From Steroidobacteraceae bacterium (GTDB lineage: Bacteria > Pseudomonadota > Gammaproteobacteria > Steroidobacterales > Steroidobacteraceae), in contig JALORN010000025.1 of NCBI GenBank assembly GCA_025458905.1, forward strand, positions 1 to 48,530: a stretch of 48,530 bases of DNA, given 5' to 3'. Under the pieces are notes generated by a model, which was not told where the DNA came from, made no database searches, and was given only the letters and a program-made list of their open reading frames with translations. This document shows positions 25,429 through 33,420 of the stretch, in pieces. The stretch's first letter is position 1. Every line of letters begins with the position of its first letter. The position numbers were made by a program, and so were the translations under genes.

Positions 25429-25906
25429 GGCAGCTTCCGTGGCGTTGGGACGTCTGGTGGATTCGTACCGGATCGGGCGCAGCCGTACCGATCACCCGTC
25501 CAGCGGAGCGGGATGTGGACCGGAAACCGGCAGGGTCGAGCCGCCCATTATCACAGGAACCAGCCGGGCTGGCCATCGCAAACCTTGATCGGATCGGCAG
25601 AAGTCGCGCAAGTCCTTGAATCACAGGCGCCTTCCGAAGCCCCCCCGGGGTGACGACCCCGGCCACGAGGGCCGCATGGGTCACCCGGCCGTACCCCCCG
25701 AGCCCTGGCGCCCCGCGGCTGCGCGCGGGGTGCGCCGCTGACGGCGGCCGCGCACTTCTTCTATCGTCACGGCCGCCCACCCCTGCCCCGGCAACGATCC
25801 CCGCATGTCACCGTCTGCCTCCCTCCGTCCGGCCCGATCGGCCGATGCTCCCTGGATCCAGGACGCGGCTCGTCCGGGAGGGTCCATCGAGCGAGGCCGC
25901 AGCCGA
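25429..25906. other. Divergent intergenic region upstream of EF-G and DUF1615
   Basis: No gene is supported in these 478 bases. The part near the EF-G gene carries a candidate extended -10 element on the minus strand. A 7-bp GC hairpin (CCCCGCG 25711-25717, CGCGGGG 25724-25730) lies nearer the DUF1615 gene. Frames open across the right half give only low-complexity Arg/Pro-rich products. Confidence 0.5.
25547..25555 (-). promoter_or_regulatory. Candidate extended -10 of the EF-G gene
   Basis: On the minus strand the sequence reads TGTGATAAT, an extended -10 (TGn plus GATAAT, five of six bases matching TATAAT) in otherwise GC-rich DNA. It is about 120 bases before the EF-G start. No good -35 lies at 16-18 bases spacing, which an extended -10 can tolerate. 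Confidence 0.35.
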
Positions 25907-27025
25907 ATGCGCACCACGGGCACGTCGTCGGTCTTGATCGCCGTCCTGCTCGGCCTCTGCGGGTGCGGCAGCAGCCTGCTGCGGCCTTCCGAGGTACCGG
26001 TCGACCCGGACCGGGTGCGGGCGCGGATCGCGACGCTGTTGCCGGGGACGCTCGCGAACCGCGGGGACTGGGCGGCGGACCTGTTCGCCGCGCTCGAGGC
26101 ACTGGGCGTGGAGGCTTCCGACCGCAACGTATGCGCGGTGCTCGCCGTCACCGAGCAGGAGTCGGGCTACCAGGTGAACCCGGCCGTGCCCAACCTGCCG
26201 GCGATCGCGCGGCGCGAGATCGACGCGAAGGCCGCGGCGCTGAAGATCCCGCGTTTCGCGGTCGGCGCGGCGCTCGAGATCCGCTCGCCCGACGGTCGCA
26301 GCTACCGCGAGCGGATCGAGGCTGCACGGACCGAGAAGGCGCTGAACGACATCTTCGAGGACTTCCTCGACCAGGTGCCGCTCGGGCGGCGGCTGTTCGC
26401 GGGCTACAACCCGGTGCGCACCGCCGGGCCGATGCAGGTCAGCATCGCCTACGCCGAGGAGCACGCGCGGCGCCGCAGGTACCCGTTCCCGATGCAGGGC
26501 AGCCTGCGCGACGAGCTGTTCACGCGGCGCGGCGGGCTGTACTTCGGTGCCGCGCACCTGCTCGACTACCCGGCGGACTACGAAGACATGCTGCACCGCT
26601 TCGCGGACTTCAACGCCGGGCACTGGGCGAGCCGCAACGCCGCGTTCCAGAACGCGCTGGCGATGGCCGCGGGCCGCAAGGTCGCGATGGACGGCGACCT
26701 ACTGATCCGTGGCGATGGGGCCGACCGCCCGAGCCAGACCGAGCTGGCCGCGCGCAGCCTCGCCGGGCAGCTCGGCCTGTCGGAGCGCGAGATCCGGCGC
26801 GACCTCGAGCGCGGCACGCACGACGACTTCGCGCGCACCCGGCTCTACCGGGGCGTGTTCGAGATCGCGACCCGGCGCCGCGGGCGCTCGCCGCCGGCCG
26901 CCGTGATGCCGCGGATCCGGCTGCAGAGCCCGAAGATCACGCGCAACCTCACCACCGAGTGGTTCGCGCAGCGCGTCGACGGGCGCTACCAGCGCTGCCT
27001 GGCGCGCGCGGCTCCGGTAACCTGA
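25907..27025 (+). CDS. DUF1615-family lipoprotein, lysozyme-like fold suspected
   Basis: The 372-residue product starts with a lipoprotein signal (TSSVLIAVLLGLCGCGSS; lipid-modified Cys near residue 19). The body matches DUF1615: the VTEQESGYQVNPAVPNLPAIA segment, FAGYNPVRTAGPMQVSIAYA and FADFNAGHWASRNAAFQ. An early Glu followed by a GPMQVS turn and a DFNAG motif recalls lytic transglycosylases, so peptidoglycan cleavage is a reasonable guess only. The ATG at 25907 gives the lipoprotein signal; the in-frame ATG at 25805 would not. It is probably anchored in the outer or inner membrane. Confidence 0.8.
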   Translation: MRTTGTSSVLIAVLLGLCGCGSSLLRPSEVPVDPDRVRARIATLLPGTLANRGDWAADLFAALEALGVEASDRNVCAVLAVTEQESGYQVNPAVPNLPAIARREIDAKAAALKIPRFAVGAALEIRSPDGRSYRERIEAARTEKALNDIFEDFLDQVPLGRRLFAGYNPVRTAGPMQVSIAYAEEHARRRRYPFPMQGSLRDELFTRRGGLYFGAAHLLDYPADYEDMLHRFADFNAGHWASRNAAFQNALAMAAGRKVAMDGDLLIRGDGADRPSQTELAARSLAGQLGLSEREIRRDLERGTHDDFARTRLYRGVFEIATRRRGRSPPAAVMPRIRLQSPKITRNLTTEWFAQRVDGRYQRCLARAAPVT

Positions 27026-27153
27026 GCGTCGTCGCCGGCACCCGGGAGCGCCCTGCGCGGCGTGGTCGCGGCGCGCCGGGCGCGGTGCCAGGCCGGCCGC
27101 CGGCGATCGCTCTCCCCCGACGGCATCCATCCACGACCGGCCATGGAGTTCCG

Positions 27154-27402
27154 ATGGCAGCACGCAGCAGGAAGAAGGCCGCCGCACGCGGCCGCGACGT
27201 CACCAAGGGCTATCCGCGCGCGCAGTTCGTCGCCAAGCTGCGGCGGCTCGCCGACGCCCTCGAGACCGGCGAGCCGTTCGTGATCACGGTCGCCGGCGAA
27301 CGGATCCACGTGCCGGCGCGGGCGCGCTTCACGATCGAGCACGAGCGGGCGGGCGACGGCGAGGAGGTCGAGTTCCAGCTGACCTGGACGCCGCAGCCGT
27401 GA
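27154..27402 (+). CDS. Amphi-Trp domain protein
   Basis: The 82-residue product starts with a basic segment (AARSRKKAAARGRDVTKG) and continues with the amphi-Trp pattern: a helix (RAQFVAKLRRLADALETG), then strands PFVITVAGERIHVPARARF and EEVEFQLTWTP, ending at the conserved Trp. The role of this domain is not known. A GGAG site lies before the ATG. The stop overlaps the GTG of the next gene (GTGA), so the two are coupled. Confidence 0.75.
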   Translation: MAARSRKKAAARGRDVTKGYPRAQFVAKLRRLADALETGEPFVITVAGERIHVPARARFTIEHERAGDGEEVEFQLTWTPQP

Positions 27403-28274
27403 TCGACCGGCGCAGCGTGCTCCGCGGTGCATCGGGCCTCGGGCTCGCGGCGTCGGCGCGCGGCGCGACGGCGGCGCAGGCAGCGCCGCAATCAGGCGCC
27501 GCGCAGGGCACGACGACCCCGGCGCCGACGCTCGCGCCGACGCCAGCGCCGCCGCCGGCGGGCCGCGCGGCGCTGCCGGCGCGGCTGCGCCGCGTCGACC
27601 TGCGCATCCGCTTCATGACGACCCGCGACGGTCGCACGTTCGAGCGCGGCCGCGAGACCGTGAGCTACGACTTCCACGAGGACGGGCTCATCGCCTACCA
27701 CGTCAGCAGCCACAGCGACGATCCGCGCATCGCGCGCGACGCGCTCTACACGCTCGGCCCCGACTGGCGCCCGCGCGAGGCCTTCGTGCGGCTGCAGGTC
27801 GACGGTCGCTACGAGGGCTCGGGCTGGTTCAGGTTCGAGCCGGGGCAGGTCGGCAGCGAGACCTTCAACGCCGTGCAGGGCCGGCGCTCGAACGTGACGC
27901 GGATCGATACGCCGGTGCGCGCGTTCGTCGCGCATCCGGTGTCGACCGACGTGATGCTGGCGGCGGCCTATGAACACGGCGGCCCGAAGCGCCAGCGGCT
28001 GCCCGGTTCCTACACCTCCTCCTCCGATCCGTACGGCCGCGTCGGGCCGACGCTGAAGGCCTCGGCGACCTGGCTCGAGTACGCGGGACGTGAAGCGCTG
28101 TCGACGCCGGCCGGCACGATGGAGGCGGACCGCTACGAGCTGTTCACCGGGGCCGATGCCCAGGCCCCGCTCGAATCGCTGTGGACGCTGCCCGGCACCA
28201 GCCTGTTCCTGCGCGCGCAGGCGCGCGGCATCTATTCCACCGTCTACGAACTCGTCGAGTTCCGCGCCGCCTGA
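27399..28274 (+). CDS. Tat-exported DUF6134-like protein
   Basis: The 291-residue product begins with a twin-arginine signal (DRRSVLRGASGLGLAAS). A Pro/Ala/Thr-rich linker follows (about residues 27-62), then a beta-rich domain with repeated strands (VDLRIRFMTTRDGRTFERGR, VSYDFHEDGLIAYHV, SGWFRFEPGQVGSETFN, YGRVGPTLKASATWLEYAG). The wording resembles DUF6134 proteins, whose function is unknown. A GTG start overlaps the upstream stop. Tat export suggests that it folds, or binds a cofactor, before crossing the membrane. Confidence 0.7.
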   Translation: MIDRRSVLRGASGLGLAASARGATAAQAAPQSGAAQGTTTPAPTLAPTPAPPPAGRAALPARLRRVDLRIRFMTTRDGRTFERGRETVSYDFHEDGLIAYHVSSHSDDPRIARDALYTLGPDWRPREAFVRLQVDGRYEGSGWFRFEPGQVGSETFNAVQGRRSNVTRIDTPVRAFVAHPVSTDVMLAAAYEHGGPKRQRLPGSYTSSSDPYGRVGPTLKASATWLEYAGREALSTPAGTMEADRYELFTGADAQAPLESLWTLPGTSLFLRAQARGIYSTVYELVEFRAA

Positions 28275-28418
28275 AACGGCAGCGCGGCGGCGCGTGCTTC
28301 GCGGCGCGCAACGGGCGGGTCGCGACCGCGCCGCGCGCTCGACGCCGCCGGCCCGTCGGGCGCAAGATCCCTCGCGGTTCGCCCGGTCCAGCCACGGGGG
28401 CGAACGAGGAGATCGACG

Positions 28419-29447
28419 ATGGGGGACGGGATCGATCGCCGCGCGCTGCTCGGCGGTGCGGGTGCGGGGGCGATCATGGCGCTGCTGCGCGACAGCTACG
28501 CGGCGAGCCTGCCCCCGGCCGGCGGCCCCGGCCGTGCGGGCGGTGAGCCGGGCCGCCCGCCGGCCGCCCTCGACGCGGCGTCGACACGCGCCTTCGCCGC
28601 GAACCAGACCGTCACGGCCCTGGTGCCCGGGAGGCTCTACCGGGTGGGCTGCGTGGTGCGCGCCGAGCGCCTGAGCTGGCTGCCGGCCGACCTGCCCGGC
28701 GGCTTCGAGCCACTGAACGCCTACGTACTGACCGACGAGACGAACTGCGTGTTCGTCGAGCCGGGGATGCCGATCCTGCTGCCGGCGCTGAAGTCCGCGA
28801 TCGACACCCTGGTCGGCGGGCGCAGGGTCTGGGTCAACTTCACGCGCAACGAGGCGGACTGCATCGGCAACCTGGGCTACGTGCTCGGCAGCTGCCCGCA
28901 ACCGACGCTGCTGTTCGGCGGCGCGGGCGGCATCCTCGAGTGGATCAACGATCCTGCGGTCTCGATGCTCGAGGTGCGCGATTTCCTCGGGCGCATCCCG
29001 ATCGTCGACGCCAGGAACGACACCGCGCGCGAGGTCGGCGCACTGCGGATGCGCTGGATGGACGCGGGCTACAAGCAGATGCTGATCACGCAATGGGCCT
29101 TCGAGGAGACGACCGGCTGTCTCTTCACCTCCGACGCCATGGGCTACCGGCACCTCGCCGCGGTGGACGCGCCGCCGGTCGTCGAGTCGGTGCGGCAGCT
29201 GCCTTCGGTCGATGCGGTGGCCGCCGAGATCGCGCGACGCATGAACTGGATGCGCGAGGCGGAGTATCCCGAAGTGATCGAGCGGTTCCAGAGGATCTTC
29301 CGCGAGCACGACGTGCGCATGGTGGCGCCGATCCACGGCTGCGTGCTGCGGGGGCGCGAGGTGGTCGCGGCCCACGTGAAGCTCGTCTCGAAGGCGCTGC
29401 GCGCCGCGAGCCGGATCGCCGACGCGGAGCGGCTGCGTTATGCCTGA
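28419..29447 (+). CDS. Tat-exported metallo-beta-lactamase-fold protein, damaged metal site (MBL-1)
   Basis: The 342-residue product carries a twin-arginine signal (DRRALLGGAGAGAIMALL) and an MBL fold most like the flavodiiron/ODP group: AYVLTDETNCVFVEPG, VNFTRNEADCIGNLGYV, CLFTSDAMGYRHLA and APIHGCVL. In the HxExDH ligand motif of flavodiiron proteins this protein has R143-N-E145-A-D147-C148: Glu and Asp remain, both His are gone. D239 and H306 correspond to later ligands. A normal di-iron or di-zinc centre seems unlikely. A GAGGAG site precedes the ATG. The stop overlaps the next gene by 8 bases; the next gene is a paralog. Confidence 0.8.
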   Translation: MGDGIDRRALLGGAGAGAIMALLRDSYAASLPPAGGPGRAGGEPGRPPAALDAASTRAFAANQTVTALVPGRLYRVGCVVRAERLSWLPADLPGGFEPLNAYVLTDETNCVFVEPGMPILLPALKSAIDTLVGGRRVWVNFTRNEADCIGNLGYVLGSCPQPTLLFGGAGGILEWINDPAVSMLEVRDFLGRIPIVDARNDTAREVGALRMRWMDAGYKQMLITQWAFEETTGCLFTSDAMGYRHLAAVDAPPVVESVRQLPSVDAVAAEIARRMNWMREAEYPEVIERFQRIFREHDVRMVAPIHGCVLRGREVVAAHVKLVSKALRAASRIADAERLRYA

Positions 29448-30318
29448 TCTGCCGAAGGACGTGATCCAGAAGGCCTACGTCGTCCGCGGCGGCCTGCCGC
29501 GCCTGGTGCTGCCGGACCTCGCCTGGGTCGGCGGCTGCTCGAACTCCGCGGGCTGGCCGGGCCGAGCGAACGTGAAGCCGGTGACGCACGAGCCGTGCAT
29601 GGCCTACGTGGTTCTCGGGCAGAAGACCATCATGTTCGACACCGGGCACTACGGCCTGTGGTACTCGCTCGAGGGCCAGCTCGAGGCGATGCTGCAGGGT
29701 CGGCCGCTCGACTACGTGTTCGTCAGCCACCAGGAGATCCCGCACACCGGCAACCTCGGGCGGCTGCTCGCGAAATACCCGCGGGCCAAGGCCGTCGGCG
29801 ACGTGCGCGACTACCACCTCTTCCATCCCGAGATCGCGCTCGATCGCCTGGTGATGATGCAGCACGGCGACCGGCTCGACCTCGGCGACCGCGAGATCGT
29901 GTTCCTCGACGCGATCTGGAAGGACCTCTCCGGCACGCTCTGGGCCTACGACACGAAGCGCAGGCTGATCTTCAGCGCCGACATGTTCGGCTACATCCAC
30001 CTCGCCGACGACCACGTGTGCGGCACGATGCTGCACGAGATGGACGAGGCGCTCGCGGCGAAGAGCCTCGAGCGACCCGCGCTGCCCTTCACCGGCATGC
30101 GCCAGCGCGACCAGGGGGCGCGGGTCGCGGCGTTCCGCCGGCTGATGGCCCAGTTCCCGGTCGAGATCGTCACCTCGGGCCATACCGCGCCGATCATGGG
30201 GCCGCGGCTGCAGCCGGCGATCGAGCAGCTGCTGCACGCGCTCGAGACCTCGCCGCCGCGCTTCCTGCAGTCCGATGCCGGCGATCACGGCCGCGACCCC
30301 GGCGCCACGCATGGGTGA
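29440..30318 (+). CDS. Metallo-beta-lactamase-fold protein, ODP-like (MBL-2)
   Basis: The 292-residue product is a second flavodiiron-like MBL domain without a signal peptide. The ligand motif is H97-Q-E99-I-P101-H102 (flavodiiron HxExDH with Asp replaced by Pro). D181 in IFSADMFGYIHLAD and H248 in TSGHTAPI are kept. The His expected near residue 155-160 (FLDAIWKDLSG) is missing. So His, Glu and His remain here where MBL-1 keeps Glu and Asp. There is no flavodoxin domain, so it is not a complete flavodiiron NO/O2 reductase. It is 8-base-overlapped with MBL-1 and 30 bases ahead of the alpha/beta-fold gene. Confidence 0.82.
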   Translation: MPDLPKDVIQKAYVVRGGLPRLVLPDLAWVGGCSNSAGWPGRANVKPVTHEPCMAYVVLGQKTIMFDTGHYGLWYSLEGQLEAMLQGRPLDYVFVSHQEIPHTGNLGRLLAKYPRAKAVGDVRDYHLFHPEIALDRLVMMQHGDRLDLGDREIVFLDAIWKDLSGTLWAYDTKRRLIFSADMFGYIHLADDHVCGTMLHEMDEALAAKSLERPALPFTGMRQRDQGARVAAFRRLMAQFPVEIVTSGHTAPIMGPRLQPAIEQLLHALETSPPRFLQSDAGDHGRDPGATHG

Positions 30319-30348
30319 GGCCGCGGCCGGTCGGCGGGCCGCGTCACC

Positions 30349-31179
30349 GTGAGCGCGCCGCCGGCCGAGCGACGCCGCTACGTCGACGGACCGCTGGGCC
30401 AGACCCACGTGCGCGAGGCCGGCACAGGGCCGGCCCTGCTGCTGCTGCACCAGACGCCGTGGTATTCGGTGCAGTACCGCCACGTGCAGCCGCTGCTCGC
30501 CGCGGCCGGGCTGCGTACGCTCGCGCCCGACACGCCGGGCTTCGGGTTCTCGCCGCCTCCTCCCGGCGCACCGGCGCTCGACGACTATGCCGACCACTTC
30601 GCCGCGGTGCTCGATGCGTTGCAGGTGCAGGCAGCGGTGGTCGCGGGCCATCACACCGGCGCGGGCATGGCGCTCGCGCTCGCGCAGCGCCACCCTTCGA
30701 GGGTGCGCGCGCTGGTGCTGCACGGCGTGCCGATGTACGACGCCGGGGAGCGTCGCCGCAAGCATGCGGCCGTCGCGCCACGCACCGTGCTCGAGCCGGA
30801 CGGCAGCCACCTCAGCCGACAGTTCGCGATGGTGCGCCACACCTACCAGCACGGCGTCGGCTCGCTGGAGGGCGTGCAGTGGTCGGTGCTCGCCGCGGCG
30901 CTCGCCGAAGACCGCGAACTGAAGGCCTACAAGGCGCTGTTCGCCTGGGACGGCGCCGAGGCCGCGATCGGCGGGCTGCGCCAGCCAGTGCTGTTCGTGT
31001 CGAGCCCGGACGACGGCTTGCACGAGGCGACGCTGCAGGCCCACGCGATGGTGCCCGGCTCGGGCTACGTGGAGTTCGACTGGGGCGCCTCGCACCTGAT
31101 CTACGACCGGCCGCGAGAGTGGGCCGATGCGGTGCTCGCGTTCCTGCGCGAGTGCGCCGGGCTGGCCCCGGCCCGCTGA
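30349..31179 (+). CDS. Alpha/beta-hydrolase-fold protein with GHHTG elbow
   Basis: The 276-residue product is an alpha/beta-hydrolase-fold protein: ALLLLHQTPWYSVQY (oxyanion loop HQTP), DTPGFGFS, and the elbow VVAGHHTGAGMALALA, G100-H-H102-T-G104, with His at the nucleophile position of GxSxG. Unlike the relative at 14784, the C-terminal base is present (WGASHLIYDRP) and an acid (SSPDDGLHEA) is visible. It may use a different chemistry or be a binding protein. The start is a GTG at 30349. It lies between the MBL pair and the Rieske oxygenase on the same strand. Confidence 0.8.
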   Translation: MSAPPAERRRYVDGPLGQTHVREAGTGPALLLLHQTPWYSVQYRHVQPLLAAAGLRTLAPDTPGFGFSPPPPGAPALDDYADHFAAVLDALQVQAAVVAGHHTGAGMALALAQRHPSRVRALVLHGVPMYDAGERRRKHAAVAPRTVLEPDGSHLSRQFAMVRHTYQHGVGSLEGVQWSVLAAALAEDRELKAYKALFAWDGAEAAIGGLRQPVLFVSSPDDGLHEATLQAHAMVPGSGYVEFDWGASHLIYDRPREWADAVLAFLRECAGLAPAR

Positions 31180-31206
31180 CGGCCGCACGTCCGGCCCGGG
31201 CGCGTG

Positions 31207-31218
31207 GTGGTTTACCAC
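31207..31218 (+). promoter_or_regulatory. Candidate operator palindrome GTGGT-TT-ACCAC
   Basis: Perfect 5-bp arms with a 2-bp spacer lie in the 128-base gap before the Rieske gene, about 50 bases upstream of a candidate -10. This is a usual place for an activator site. No regulator gene is adjacent. Confidence 0.3.
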
Positions 31219-31268
31219 TACGTCCACGACGCGGCCCAAGTGGCGCGCCGCCTGCGAGACCGCTGGGC

Positions 31269-31274
31269 AATAAT
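31269..31274 (+). promoter_or_regulatory. Candidate -10 of the Rieske gene
   Basis: AATAAT matches TATAAT at five of six bases, 34 bases before the Rieske ATG in GC-rich DNA. No -35 is recognisable at normal spacing, which fits activator dependence. Confidence 0.35.
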
Positions 31275-31307
31275 CGGCGCGGTTCATCGTTCGCTGGAGT
31301 CCGGGGC

Positions 31308-32420
31308 ATGTACATCAATTTCTGGTATCCGATGGCTCTGAGCTCGGAGGTCACCGCCGAGAAGCCGCTGCGCGTGAAGCGTCTCTGCCTGCCGTTCGTG
31401 GTGTTCCGCGACCAGCAGGGCCAGGCGCACGTGCTCTCCGACACCTGCGTGCACCGCGGCGGCTCGCTCGGCCTCGGGCCGATGCGCGGCAACGCGGTCG
31501 CCTGCCCCTACCACGGCTGGCAGTTCGGCGGCGACGGGCGCTGCGTCAAGATTCCCTCGCTCGGCGACGAGGCCAAGCTGCCAGCGCGCGCCAAGGTCGA
31601 CAGCTACCCGGTGCAGGAGAAGTACGGCCTGGTGTTCGCGTTCCTCGGCGACCTGCCGGAGGAAGAGCGGCCGCCGATCTACGACATCACCGAGTGGGGC
31701 ACGCCGGAGTGGAAGGTGCAGACCTTCGTGATGGACCTCAACGCCTACTACGAGCGCTCGATCGAGAACGGCCTCGACCCGATCCACAACGAATTCGTGC
31801 ACACGGCCCAGGGCCAGCCCTCGCTCTCGCCCGAGCAGCAGCGCACGCCGCTGCCGATCGAGCAGATCCCCTGGGGCAGCAAGCACTACATCAAGTTCGG
31901 CGGCAGCAAGAACGAGAACACCGCGCTCGCGGGCGTCAGGACCGGCCCGCGCATCGGTGCCGCCGGCTCCTGGCACCAGGGCCCGAACCAGCTCGTCACC
32001 TACATCGACCTGACGGCGACCAACTCCTTCCACCAGTACATGTTCGAGGCGCCGATCGACGAGTCGCACACCAAGGTGTACCTCCTCAGCATGCGCAACT
32101 GGCTGCTCGAGGAGATGCACGACGCGCGGATGGCGGACGTCACGATGCGCGTCGTCAAGGAAGACATGGCCGTCGTCGAGAACCTGAACCCGGTGCGCAC
32201 GCCCGACTCGAACACCAAGGAGGTGCTGGTGCCGGGCGACACCGCGATCGCCGCGTACCGCGAGTGGCTCAAGAAGTGGGACGCCAAGGGCTGGAAGATC
32301 GACGTCAAGGCGCTGAACGCCAAGCTCGGCGACGTCGCGGTCACGATCCCCTGCCCGGCGCGGCGCACGTCCGACAACTGGGTGCAGGAGACGGTGCCCC
32401 TGGTGCCGGGCGACGCGTGA
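31308..32420 (+). CDS. Rieske non-heme iron oxygenase (VanA-like alpha subunit)
   Basis: The 370-residue product is an oxygenase alpha subunit. The Rieske 2Fe-2S ligands are C47-x-H49 (DTCVHRGG) and C66-x2-H69 (ACPYHGWQF). The mononuclear iron site is GLD157PIH160NEFVH165, where D157 is the bridging Asp. The start INFWYPMALSSEV resembles vanillate O-demethylase and related aromatic or polycyclic monooxygenases. It needs electrons from a reductase and ferredoxin, but none is encoded in this window. Substrate unknown. The ATG at 31308 is preceded by CTGGAG. The stop overlaps the next gene as GTGA. The neighbouring GST and MBL genes suggest a catabolic role. Confidence 0.93.
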   Translation: MYINFWYPMALSSEVTAEKPLRVKRLCLPFVVFRDQQGQAHVLSDTCVHRGGSLGLGPMRGNAVACPYHGWQFGGDGRCVKIPSLGDEAKLPARAKVDSYPVQEKYGLVFAFLGDLPEEERPPIYDITEWGTPEWKVQTFVMDLNAYYERSIENGLDPIHNEFVHTAQGQPSLSPEQQRTPLPIEQIPWGSKHYIKFGGSKNENTALAGVRTGPRIGAAGSWHQGPNQLVTYIDLTATNSFHQYMFEAPIDESHTKVYLLSMRNWLLEEMHDARMADVTMRVVKEDMAVVENLNPVRTPDSNTKEVLVPGDTAIAAYREWLKKWDAKGWKIDVKALNAKLGDVAVTIPCPARRTSDNWVQETVPLVPGDA

Positions 32421-32656
32421 ACGCCCGCGGCGGCGCGCCGCAGGACCTGCGACGCGCCGCGACCTGGGGTTTCTGGTCGGGCGCGGGCGCGTTGACGGTC
32501 TACTACACGATCGCGCTGATCCTGCGCCGCGGCTCGCGACCGCCTGACCTGTGGCTCGAGACCGGCATCGCGTTCCTCGTCGGCGCAGCGCTCGGTGCCT
32601 GGCTGTTCCTCTACCTGCGCCGGCTCGAACGGGACGCCCAGTCGCGCGCGGCCTGA
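32417..32656 (+). CDS. Small membrane protein coupled to Rieske oxygenase
   Basis: The 79-residue product has two membrane segments (about residues 18-35 and 48-66) and a basic C-terminus (YLRRLERDAQSR). The GTG start overlaps the Rieske stop codon by the GTGA arrangement, so its expression is tied to the oxygenase. No family is recognised. It might anchor or assist the oxygenase at the membrane, but this is a guess from position only. Confidence 0.65.
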   Translation: MNARGGAPQDLRRAATWGFWSGAGALTVYYTIALILRRGSRPPDLWLETGIAFLVGAALGAWLFLYLRRLERDAQSRAA

Positions 32657-32738
32657 AGACCGCCGGCGCAGTCGGGAGCGGCGCGACCGGAACGTCCTCG
32701 GGGGAGCCGCCCCCCTCCGGTGGGCAGGGAGACCGTCG

Positions 32739-33392
32739 ATGCAGCTCTATGCCCACCCGTTCTCGTCGTACTGCCAGAAGGTGCTGATCGCGCTCTACGA
32801 GAACGCGACCCCGTTCGAGTGGCGCCAGCTCGGCCCCGAGGCGACCGAGGTCGCCGCGCAGTTCGCGGCCTTGTGGCCGCTGCGGCGCATGCCGCTGCTG
32901 GTCGACCGCGGGCGCACCGTCGCCGAGTCGTCGATCATCGTCGAGTACCTCGACCTCGAGCACCCCGGGCCGGTGCGCTTCCTGCCCGCCGCGGCGCGCG
33001 ATGCGCTCGAGGTGCGGATGCTCGACCGGTTCTTCGACCAGTACGTGATGACGCCGATGCAGCGGATCGTGTTCGATGCGCTCCGCCCGCCGGCGAACCG
33101 CGATCCGCACGGTGTCGCCGACGCGCACGCGCTGCTCGAGACCGCATACGACTGGCTGGAGCCGACGCTGGCCGGACGCGAATGGGCCGCTGGAGCGACG
33201 TTCGGCCTCGCCGACTGCGCGGCCGCGCCGGCGCTGTTCTACGCCGACTGGGTGCACGAGATCGGTCCCACCCGTCCGACGCTGCGCGCGTATCGTTCGC
33301 GGCTGCTCGCCCGTGCCTCGTTCGCGCGCGCGGTCGACGAGGCGCGACCCTACCGCGCCGGCTTCCCGCTCGGCGCGCCGGACCGCGACTGA
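32739..33392 (+). CDS. Glutathione S-transferase-family protein
   Basis: The 217-residue product has a thioredoxin-like GST N-terminal domain: LYAHPFSSYCQKVLIALYEN (candidate active-site Ser/Cys at residues 9-12), the cis-Pro MPLLVD, and the glutathione-contact motif AESSIIVEYLD. An all-helical C-terminal domain follows (FGLADCAAAPALFYADWV, the usual N-capping GxxxxxAD motif). It would conjugate or rearrange glutathione adducts, fitting a pathway of aromatic degradation with the Rieske enzyme. A GGCAGGGAGA site precedes the ATG. Confidence 0.88.
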   Translation: MQLYAHPFSSYCQKVLIALYENATPFEWRQLGPEATEVAAQFAALWPLRRMPLLVDRGRTVAESSIIVEYLDLEHPGPVRFLPAAARDALEVRMLDRFFDQYVMTPMQRIVFDALRPPANRDPHGVADAHALLETAYDWLEPTLAGREWAAGATFGLADCAAAPALFYADWVHEIGPTRPTLRAYRSRLLARASFARAVDEARPYRAGFPLGAPDRD

Positions 33393-33420
33393 CACTGCGC
33401 AGACCGGGAGCGCGTGCCGC

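Noticed and set aside
23353..25653. 766-codon plus-strand frame opposite EF-G
   Set aside because: It is the antisense of EF-G, whose GTPase motifs are unambiguous.
28419..30318. Complete flavodiiron NO/O2 reductase
   Set aside because: No flavodoxin domain is present and the metal ligands are incomplete in both proteins.
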